The notes under the pieces are model-generated. The model saw only the letters and a list, made by a program, of their open reading frames with translations, ran no database searches and was not told the DNA's origin. From Tachypleus tridentatus (Eukaryota; Arthropoda; Merostomata; Xiphosura; Limulidae), in contig NC_134834.1 of assembly GCF_004210375.1 (NCBI RefSeq), positions 151,685,009 to 151,749,008 on the forward strand: a DNA stretch of 64,000 bases, in the 5' to 3' direction. A program made the translations under genes and the position numbers. Below, one piece after another: positions 55,617-64,000 of this stretch; positions within the stretch are counted from its first letter, which is position 1, and each line of letters begins with the position of its first letter.

Positions 55617-56045
55617 CTCAGGTCTAGAATTCTTAGGTTTCTACTTGGAACAGCGACTACGTCTCTGGTTATATTCTTTAGTCTATTGTGAGACAGGTCC
55701 ACGATAGTCAGGGAAGGAAAAATGGCAAAGGTCGTTATCACTGAGATATTGTTATGAGACAACATCAAGTTTTCTATGTTGATCAAATCAGAAGGAAAAT
55801 ATGTATTCGTGATTTTTTCAAACTTATTGAAGGATAGATCCAGCTTTTCCAAGTTCTTCAGGTTTCTCAGGTTCTGTGTTTCGAAACCAAGTTTTACGTT
55901 GACGTAGATGTGTTCGTAGCGGTTAATGTCAACACTTTCCTGTCTTGTGGGACAGTCAACACAGGTCTCACCTTTCAGGAGGCAGTTAGATATAACAAGT
56001 TTCTTGAGATAAAACTCTTGTCCATTAAGAGGATTGTCACAAAAA
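55617..56045 (-). CDS. LRR block, exon B
   Basis: Begins at about DNPLNGQEFYLKKLVIS and ends NLRILDL plus two bases (donor GTAACA). It encodes about four leucine-rich repeats, the consensus LxxLxLSxNxI being clear. The 5' boundary is tentative. Confidence 0.65.
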
Positions 56046-56499
56046 CTTCAATTTGACAGAATCGTGTTTCGAACCTCCAGTTCTCGTACTCGTCACTGGT
56101 TCATCCACTACGGTGGAAATCTTAACTTTCCATCGTCGTTTTATCTTTTACATTATCCTTTCTTTAAACATTCAAAATGACCACCCGGTCCAGTAAAAGA
56201 TAACCTTTAATGCCAACAACCCTTTCTAGATTGCTCTCGCACCCCGGTATGTTACAGATGACGGTAATAAAGGAGTTTCGAGTAAAGAAGGTTGGAGTAC
56301 TCATACACAACCAAGGGTTTATATCTTGTGGAGGAGGACATGGAGAACCAGCCTCTCCAGAGGAGAGGAATAAAAGGAAAAATAAATGACGATTATCATC
56401 TTCCAAACCTAATGAAGGACAAATATATAAAGGTAGGTTCACCACCTGTATAACCACCAGTTCACATATATCTATAACCACCGGTTCACAACTGTAACA

Positions 56500-57560
56500 T
56501 ATTGAATACTAAAATTTCAGTTAAAAACAATATTCTATGTATTAAGGTGTTAATTAAAAACAACATTCTGTATAATAAGGTTTCAGTTAAAACAACATTC
56601 TGTATAATAAGGTTACAGTTAAAATAACATTCTGTATACTAAGGTTTTAGTTAAAAACAACATTCTATACACTAAAGTTTTAGTTAAAAACAACATACTG
56701 TACACTAAGGTTTCAGTTAAAAACAACATTCTATACATTGTGATTTTAGTTAAAAACATCATTCTGTATACTAATGTTAGAGTTAAAACAGCATTATGTA
56801 TACTAAAGTTTTAGTTAAAAACAACATTCTGTACACTAAGGTTTCAGTTAAAAACAACATTCTGTACACTAATGTTTCAGTTAAAAACAACATTCTATAC
56901 ACTGTGATTTTAGTTAAAAACATCATTCTGTATACTAATGTTAGAGTTAAAACAACATTATGTATACTAAAGTTTTAGTTAAAACAACATTCTGCATGCC
57001 AAGATATTAGTTGAAACAACATTCTGTATACTAAGGTTTTAGTTAAAACAACATTTTGTATTATAAGAGTTTAGTTAAAAAACATTCTATATACTAAGGT
57101 TTTCGTTAAAGTAACACCCTGTACAATAAGGTTTTAGTTAAAATAACAACCTGTATAGTAAGGTGTGAGTTAAAATAACTTTCTGTATATTAAAGTTTTA
57201 GTTAAAACAACATTCTATATACTAAGGTTTTGGCTGAAAACAACATTCTATGTGTTGATATTTTAGTTGAAAACAACATTCTATATGTTGAGATTTTAGT
57301 TAAAACAACATTCTATATGTTGAGATTTTAGCTAAAACAACATTCTATATACTAATGTGTTAGTTAAAAACAACATTATATATATTGAGATTTTAGTTAA
57401 AACAACATTTTATATACTAATTTGTTAGTTAAAAACTACATTCTGTATACTAATGTGTTAGTTAAAAACAACATTCTGTATTTTGAGGTTTTAGTTAAAA
57501 TAATATCCTGTATAGTAAGGTTTTAGTTAAAATAACATTCTGTATAAATTCTTTTCTGTT
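56500..57560. repeat. Minisatellite of about 33-38 bp, roughly 30 units
   Basis: Units such as CTAAGGTTTTAGTTAAAA followed by CAACATTCTGTATA. Heterogeneous lengths and single-base changes; it lies directly upstream of the LRR gene. Confidence 0.9.
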
Positions 57561-58249
57561 AACATACTATATTCTAAGTGGTTATTATACTTATTAAAAC
57601 AACATTCTGTAAACATATTACAAATCAAATAGTTCATCTCTCGTGTAAACGTTTTTCAGAAAAGTTTCTTTGTTCTATTTTATCTGTTTGAAAAAAGATT
57701 TGTTTCGAATATTTATAAACTAAAAATATTAATATCAGGCGAAAGCTGGTGAAGCAACTGTTTATTGGACGCTCTTGAACCCATGGACTTTTCTGGATAT
57801 CATCTCTCTCTTACAGTGAGGACTTGCAGATAAGTAAAACGCGTGGAGGGAAGAGGTTTATTTGACCAAACGAAGGGGCTGGCGCCAGGGATTCACGTTA
57901 TAGACCGGAAAGTTTCTGATTCTTGTTGAAAATGTTTTTACTTTTTTTTGTGAGTAAGTTTCGTACTTCACTTACCCATATATGGAATTTCTTAAAATAA
58001 TAATGGACTCTCCTTATGAACACTTGACAAATTAATACTATACACCACTAATCATGCTAGACACCCGTATTTTGACGCTTCACGTTTCACAGGTTTTATA
58101 AAAGAATGTTTTATTTGGATACGCAGATTTATAACGATAGAATCAGGGGCTCGATTTCCCATGGTTGACAAAACAAATAGCTCGATGCGGCTTTACTGTA
58201 AGACATACAAAACATTAATTATTTGGATAGAAGGATCTGTTTTAAATGT
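57561..58249. other. Intergenic with SINE family C fragment
   Basis: A diverged family C copy is at about 58105-58215 (ATCAGGGGCTCGATTTCCC, GATGCGGCTTTACTGTAAG). Nothing else was recognised. Confidence 0.5.
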
Positions 58250-58310
58250 GTAACGTATGTTTACTTGAAAAACAGGTCTGTTTTAATTTCAGTAATTCTA
58301 TATAATTAGG

Positions 58311-58598
58311 CCCGGCATGGCCAGATGGGCTAAGGCGTTCGACTCGTAATCTTAGGGCCGCGGGTTCGAATCCCCGTCGCACCAAACATGCTCGCCCTTT
58401 CAGCGGTGGGGGCGTTATAATGTGACGGTCAATCCCACTATTCGTTGGTAAAAGAGTAGCCCAAGAGTTGGCGGTGGGTGGTGATGACTAGCTGCCTTCC
58501 CTCTAGTCTTACACTGCTAAATTAGGGACGGCTAGCACAGATAGCCTTCGAGTAGCTTTGTGCGAAATTTCAAAACAAAACAAAACAAACAAACAAAC
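58311..58598 (+). mobile_element. SINE family A, full-length reference copy
   Basis: Best-preserved copy. The tRNA-like head (GCCCGGCATGGCCAG start, GACTCGTAATCTTAGGG anticodon region, B-box GGTTCGAATCC) is followed by the conserved body and a (CAAA)n tail. Anticodon-loop sequence CTCGTAA suggests a tRNA-Thr(CGU)-like origin. Confidence 0.95.
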
Positions 58599-58599
58599 T

Positions 58600-58682
58600 A
58601 TAGTCTTACACTGTTCAATTAGAAACGGCTAGCGCAGATAACCCTCATGTAACCATGCGAAAAATTTAAAAACAAACAAACG
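58600..58682 (+). mobile_element. SINE family A 3' fragment
   Basis: Second, diverged 3' end (GTCTTACACTGTTCAATT to AAAAACAAACAAAC) directly behind the previous SINE. Confidence 0.85.
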
Positions 58683-59079
58683 CTTTATAATTAATGCTAG
58701 GCTTACCTGTTACACAAATATTTCTCTACAACGAACCGAATGGTTTACAATTGTTTATTACTTGATAATAAATAAGTACAATTCGAAACCAACACCAAAA
58801 CTTAGAAGGTTAACTTTGTATCTTCAGTTGGAGAAAGCGTTATTTTGTAATAAAAAAAGAAAGGAAAACAAAACTTAATCATGAGAAACTTAATGATGCC
58901 GATTAGATAAGAGCATAACATCGTGAAAACGTGTAGTAAGTTTGATAATGTCATCAGCTGAAACAAACTTTGAGGTGTACACTTATGGAAATTAAATAAA
59001 CGAAATCCTAATTTCAGAGAAAGTAACCATGCGTAAAATAAAGCATTTCTAAGAAACCATTTTTAAATATACTTCCTGA

Positions 59080-59235
59080 GACATATGTTTACTTGAAAAC
59101 AATGGTCTGTTTTAAATTCAGTAATTCTTTATAATTAATTATTGGGTTACCTGTTTCACAAATACTTCTCTACAACGAAGCGAAAGTAAGTGAAATTCGA
59201 AAACAAAACCAAAACTTAAAACAGCAACTTTGTCT
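59080..59235. repeat. Local duplication, copy 2 (empty site)
   Basis: Uninterrupted counterpart of the sequence split by SINEs at 58310-58682. Confidence 0.8.
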
Positions 59236-59502
59236 TTTCATACCATAAGAAACATACCAAGAAAATATCGATACGCACAGTTCAGTTCATCATTTAGCGA
59301 CCATATGGCTTACCGACCTATACTGCTTATTGAATTCTATACGAAAAAGTGACTGAATATCCGTCAAAGGAATACCGTGTTAACATTCTTAACACTTTGT
59401 TTACATAACGACGCATGAACCGATACTAGTATATTAATGGTCACACAACAGACTTTAGAATATGACCTTTAACTTCTAGATCATCTCCTATTTTCTTCAG
59501 GA

Positions 59503-59783
59503 CCTGGTATGGCCAGGTGGCCAGAGCGTCCGACTCGTAATCTGAGGGTCGCAGTTTGGAATCCCCGTGAAACCAAACATGCTCGCCCTTTCAGCCGTAT
59601 GGGCGTTATAATGTAGGTCAATCCCACTATTCGTTGGTAAAAGAGCAGCCCAAGAGTTGGCGGTGGGTTGTGATGACTAGCTAGCTGCCTTCCCTCTAGT
59701 CTTACACTGCTAAATTAGAGACGGCTAGCGCAGATAGCCCTCGTGTAGCTTTGCGCGAAATTCAAAAAAGAAACAAATAAAAA
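59503..59783 (+). mobile_element. SINE family A
   Basis: Near full-length plus-strand copy, with a slightly decayed B-box (GTTTGGAATCC) and an intact body and tail. Confidence 0.92.
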
Positions 59784-59859
59784 AGCTAATAATTTATCCT
59801 ATATTTAAACCGTTCAATAAAGAAAAAAATTATGTAATACGAAATATAAAATACGCTTA

Positions 59860-60139
59860 ATGGAAGAAACGGGAATTTATGACGTTTTAATGTAAATCTG
59901 GAAATATTTATTTTGGACAGACTAAACGTAATTTAGAATATCGTTTCATGGACCAAAAAGGATACATTAGAAACATATAAAAAAAAACACATGAAAATTC
60001 GGTATTAATAGAACATGTACATGAAACACGACATGCGATATTGTGCTTAAATACCATAATATTAGTTCAACCAAAAGATATATTTAATGATATTCGAAAA
60101 TCCTTGGAAATAAGTAAATATTAAAAAGATCATGGATCG
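59860..60139 (+). mobile_element. Penelope-like element, GIY-YIG part (left half)
   Basis: Translation gives GNIYFGQTKRNLEYRFMDQK and, after one stop, NSVLIEHVHETRHAI, the GIY-YIG endonuclease signature of Penelope-like elements. It continues to 60139, where piggyBac begins, and resumes at 62287. Confidence 0.75.
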
Positions 60140-62286
60140 TTAACCTGTTGACTGCCAAGTATTTCAGTTGCTACGGCAGCTCCTATGCCGGGGTTTTTTC
60201 AGCAAAACTGAGTAATTTTTAAAACAAAGGAAATAAGCAACAAATACTATTTTTTCTGTAAGCCAAACTTATAGTAGTACATAAAATAAAAAAATATGTA
60301 CAAAACATGAAACAATAATGCACAAAATGTCATTTTTGGGTATTGAAATACATGACACATTTAATAATTCAATTCGTGTGAAATGTTTTGAAGCAGGGGT
60401 GGGTCAACATAAAGAGCCACTTTGCAATCAGTACATTTATATCTGCTTTCTCTTCTCGTGGATTTGTCAGAGCACACTTTACACTTTCTAGTGGGGTGTT
60501 TTTTTTATCTGTTTGAGGAATAAGTGTTGGGAAGTGACGTTCTGTGAGGCAAAGGGGGTTTTCCAAGGAAGGCCGGACTCTGGTGGATTTTGGGCGCTGG
60601 GTGTGGTAATCTTCAATCAGGGTACGGATGACACCGAGTCTAAACTCCAGGAGAGATAGGTTGTTTCCCAGTGATTTGTAAACTACCAAAGCATTGTGCA
60701 CTGCTATATCCATCATGTGAAAAAGTACTTTTTTGTACCACTTGACAGCCTTGCGCATACTCAGATAAGCATGCAACACACTGTCACACAAGTCAACCCC
60801 CTCCCATATACCTATTGTAATCAATGACACATTTTGGTTTTACAATAGCTGCACCAGTAGCACGGTTGATCTTTCCAGTGTTTTGCATGGTATTGTAATG
60901 TATTGTACTCAACATGAAAATGTCCCTTTTATCCTTCCAGTGAAAAACACCAATGTTGTCTTTTTATGCCACTTCCATTTCTCCCTTTTGGATATTTGTG
61001 AAACATTTCGGCGTCCCAATTCGATTTTCATTACTGTCCCACACAAATAGGTGTCACGATCAAGCAATGACTTCGCTAAAGTGGGATTTGTAAAAAAAAA
61101 CGATCCAAATAGAGCTTATAATTTTGTCCAAACAATGGTTTCATCAATGTGCGTACAACACGTTTGCCCTGCCGCCCTCTTTAGTGCTGTACTGTGTAGT
61201 AGCATCAGTATAGATGAAAAAATCCCAAACATAGCCTGTTACACTTTCACACAGCTCATAACTTTTGACTCCAAACCTAGCCATTTTAGATGGAATGTAC
61301 TGTTGAAATCCCAGTCGACCCTTTCATAGTATCAAGGATTCGTCAATACAAACATGTTCGTTTGGTGAATCTGAGGTTCTAAATTTTTCTCGTAAATGGT
61401 CAATAATGGGCTGTATCTTGTGATGTCGTTGGTCAACAATATTTTCCTGGGTATTGTCAGCAAAGTGTAGCATCGATAGCAGCAAAAGAAACCGGTTTTT
61501 GACATACAGTGACCAAACATTGGTGTGGCAAGCAAAGGGTCAGTACTGAAGTACATGGAAACAGTTGGTTTTCTTTCTATGCCCATTAGCATTACCAGGC
61601 CCATAAATTCATAAATTTCCTTCTCATTAGTTGGCTTCCATAATTTTACTCTGGAATGTTCCTTCAAATCAGCGCGGGCCATCATAGTTTCTGCATATTT
61701 ATTGGTCTCTGTTACGATATGGTTGACAATTGTGGGAGGGAAGAACTTTTGAAAACAATAAAAGGGCTTTGAGTCTTGACTCAAATCGTCGTACTGGACA
61801 CCATGAGTTCCTGAGAAGGGGTTTATAACTGGAGCAGCAAAGGATTCAGCGTTCCAATCATTGTCATTAGGGCACTTTTTCTTGGAACTGTTCTTATCAC
61901 GACTTGCAATTTTACGTTTACTCCCTGGTGTTATCGCCCGTTTACCAGTGCTGGTTAATGGCCAGTTATCTTCACTAACATCTGAGCCTTGTATTTCCGT
62001 ATTTTTCAAAGAATCTTCAAAATCCGAATCTTCTGAATCGCCACTGCTATCTTCAAACTCCGAACCAAGTTCAAAATACAACTCTAATGCTTCTTCATTT
62101 TGTAACTTTTTCATGACGCCATTTTGGATCGAAAGTGAAACAATTTGTAAGTAGGTCAAATGCATTTATGATGCTGATATCTAGCGTTGAAGTTAGGTAT
62201 TATTGAGAACGAATTAACTCTTCCGTGGTTCTGTGTTACCGATCGGCTTGGACGAGTTATCTCGTCTACGGCACTGAACAGGTTAA
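60140..62286 (-). mobile_element. piggyBac-family DNA transposon with TTAA duplications
   Basis: TTAA at 60140-60143 and 62283-62286 flanks a 2139-bp element. The left end reads CCTGTTGACTGCC and the right end, on the minus strand, CCTGTTCAGTGCC (11 of 13 matching). It encodes one transposase on the minus strand, with several frameshifts. It sits inside a Penelope-like element. Confidence 0.93.
60369..62165 (-). pseudogene. piggyBac transposase (PGBD4-like), frameshifted
   Basis: The N-terminal part (61332-62165) has an acidic start (EDSSGDSEDSDFEDS), a basic patch, then FFPPTIVNHIVTETNKYAE and LWKPTNEKEIYEFMGLVM, typical of the DDE_Tnp_1_7 domain. Further pieces in changing frames are YIPSKMARFGVKSYELCE (about 61290), a VFHWKDKRDIFMLSTIH segment (about 60930) and VIDYNRYMGGVDLCDS (about 60800). 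HMMDIAVHNALVVYKSLG (about 60720) follows. The cysteine-rich C-terminus (KVCSDKSTRR) is out of frame with the piece before it. At least three frame changes make it inactive. Confidence 0.9.
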
Positions 62287-62510
62287 ATAGATGAAGATCC
62301 GGCGAGTACTTATGTAAAAATGTGGTGTGACCTATAAAATGTTCACGCGGAATTGTAAACTTGATCTATTTAACAAAAACACGAAAAAGTATAAATTAGA
62401 GATGATTCTGTCTTACATTCACTCCTGAAGATAATGTTGGAACGTTGAAACATGAAGTCAACGTTTTAGTAGTCATATATCTACCTTCAATAAAATGTTT
62501 TAAATTGTGT
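62287..62510 (+). mobile_element. Penelope-like element, right half
   Basis: Continues the element split by piggyBac and ends with a frame reading TPEDNVGTLKHEVNVLV. It contains CTGAAGA (62425-62431), a 16-base stem-loop-like stretch and AAAC. Confidence 0.6.
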
Positions 62511-62539
62511 ATTTATTTTAACATTATACACAAGACTCA

Positions 62540-63250
62540 AGAAGTAATACTCATCTTTTATCAGACTTTCTAAAACTTCTCCCATAATGATGTGTAAGAC
62601 TAATGGATCTATAATTAATAGAACAATTTTTATCACTTCCCTTTAGAAGAGTAGGTACATTAGCTAACTTCCAATCCTTTGGTACCTGTCCACCATTCAT
62701 GCACTGATAAAAAATAGTGAGTGGCTCACATATCCAAGCTTTAACCTCTGTCAAAACTTTTTGGGAAATATTTGGCCCAGGAGCCTTATTGTTTTTAAAC
62801 TTCCCAGTTTTTTCTTAACCAGTTCAGAATTAATGTACTCATTTTGTTTTATCTTGTTTCCATTTATCAACTGTTCAAGATGTGAAATACTGTTTAAGTA
62901 TTCATTAGTAAAAACTGAAGAAAAAACACAAAATAATAACCCAGGCACCTCATAAAAATCAGATACTAACTTTCCTTTATTATAATTCAAGGGTTCTACT
63001 CCGATTTTAACATTCTATTCATCTTTAATATGTTTACAGAAATCCTTACTTTTACAATTTCAGTCACTTTTTTTTCAAACGTACCTTTTAATGCCCTAAT
63101 TTCCTGTTTCACTGACTATCTTGATATTTTATAATCTTCTAAGCTTCCTGTCGCACAAGGCAACTTAAATTCCATAAATTTATTATACTTTTCTTTAATT
63201 TTATGTATTATTCTCTTTGTGAACTAATTCAGTTTTGTTTGTTTTTTCAC
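62540..63250 (-). mobile_element. CR1/L2-like LINE relic
   Basis: On the minus strand: linker pieces near 63200-63000, FSSVFTNEYLNSIS (62930), then GGQVPKDWKLANV and NYRSISLT (62690-62590), the finger part of a reverse transcriptase. Broken by stops. It is the same kind of element as the relic at 36130. Confidence 0.75.
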
Positions 63251-64000
63251 TTGCAGCTACTCTTTTCTTTTTGTAAGGAATATGTCACCTTGAATATTTA
63301 AATATTTCTTTAATTAGCTTTAATTCTTTAATTTATTAGCTCGGTTTTTCTGAACAACTTCGCTGACCAGTTCAAAACAAATAATTATTGTTGCATGCTT
63401 TCAACATTTGCAATCAAAATATTAACCTTGACCTACTTAGGCAACAAAACATCAAATCTGATAGAACTCATATTGGGCGAATAAAAAATAACTTGATACA
63501 AGAAGAATATTAGACACATTGTATTCCATTTTAACAAAAAATATTTTATGTTTAACAATTTCCATTTGTCATGTTTATTTACGTATTATATTTATTCACA
63601 CCATAATTTTAGTATGAACGATATAAAATGTAAAAATATATAATCTAAGAGAAGGTTGACAAGTTAAAAATTTAAAACTATGAAATTTGATAGAAAAATA
63701 AATACACTATTAACCATTATTTTAATAAGATCGTTAAATTCTTTATATTTTTAATTGTTCTTGAAAGTTAAATTATCGTGTGTCTCATTAATGTTGAAAT
63801 TTGAAGTATTGTGTTTTCATTATTGTTGAACTTTATATTATTGTGCTTTAATTATTCTTGAACATTAATTTTTTTATTATTATTATCGTTGAGAGAGGGT
63901 AATCGTGTAGGTTTGATGAAGCTAATGAAAATATCTATAATAGAGGGAGAATTTTCTTGCAGTTACATGACGTCATCTTTCAATGTCACCAGTTGTTCCA
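63251..64000. other. Right edge, no gene seen
   Basis: AT-rich. It contains a perfect CRE palindrome TGACGTCA at 63968-63975. The repeated ATTATTGTTGAA-type phrase at 63790-63870 is a weak tandem repeat. Confidence 0.45.

Larger units (their letters stand above)
54239..56408 (-). pseudogene. Extracellular leucine-rich-repeat protein gene, apparently broken
   Basis: Three exon-like blocks. The first (about 56164-56408) has a hydrophobic stretch then SPCPPPQDINPWLC, the N-terminal cysteine cap typical of secreted arthropod LRR proteins of the Oplophorus-luciferin-monooxygenase non-catalytic-subunit type. The second (55617-56045) has several LRRs (LEKLDLSFNKFEKI, IENLMLSHNNIS). The third (54239-54387) joins in frame to give ILDLSYNRMSVLP. 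Defects: no in-frame ATG before the cap (the nearby ATG at about 56400 is out of frame by one), no clean splice join between blocks 1 and 2, and an in-frame TAA at 54288 where relatives have Glu (FLP-stop-DTWKIAL). Assembly or sequencing errors could cause the same picture. Confidence 0.65.
58250..58800. repeat. Local duplication, copy 1 (interrupted by SINEs)
   Basis: The flanks 58250-58309 and 58683-58800 match 59080-59235 (TATGTTTACTTGAAAA, TCAGTAATTCT, TATAATTA, TTACCTGTT, TTCTCTACAACGAA). Copy 1 carries inserted SINE sequence; copy 2 does not. Confidence 0.8.

Overview
The window is animal nuclear DNA: AT-rich, intron-rich and crowded with transposon relics and minisatellites. Several copies of tRNA-headed SINEs, decayed Penelope, gypsy, LINE, hAT and piggyBac elements, and the overall gene style suggest an arthropod, most likely a chelicerate such as a horseshoe crab. 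The host is inferred from the SINE style and protein similarity; it is not proven by the sequence.

Two protein genes can be read exon by exon on the minus strand. The first six coding exons of DNAJC11 (a J-domain protein of the mitochondrial MICOS/MIB assembly) run from 10413 down to 3659 and then leave the window on the left. A complete ALDH4A1 gene (mitochondrial delta-1-pyrroline-5-carboxylate dehydrogenase, proline catabolism) runs from 48474 down to 20115 in 14 coding exons. Its exons join in frame to 571 codons, close to the human length of 563. Its introns carry a decayed Ty3/gypsy element, LINE pieces, a mariner-like MITE, SINEs and many tandem arrays. Three of those arrays include a splice junction of the gene itself.

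Left to right: 0.45-2.9 kb is a decayed hAT transposon; 3.7-10.4 kb is DNAJC11; 10.4-20 kb is intergenic, with SINEs, a foldback element, tandem arrays and a possible unassigned plus-strand gene (13.6-15.5 kb); 20.1-48.5 kb is ALDH4A1; 49-54 kb is gene-poor; 54.2-56.4 kb is a leucine-rich-repeat gene on the minus strand that looks broken; 56.5-57.6 kb is a minisatellite; 58-62.5 kb holds SINEs and a Penelope-like element split by a 2.1-kb piggyBac with TTAA target duplications; 62.5-63.3 kb is a LINE relic.

Both clear genes are nuclear genes for mitochondrial proteins and lie head-to-tail, but nothing in the sequence shows that they are co-regulated. The main points for follow-up are the splice-junction-derived minisatellites, the 606-bp higher-order repeat, the GATA/E-box palindrome array in ALDH4A1 intron 1, the nested piggyBac/Penelope insertion and the unassigned plus-strand coding candidate.
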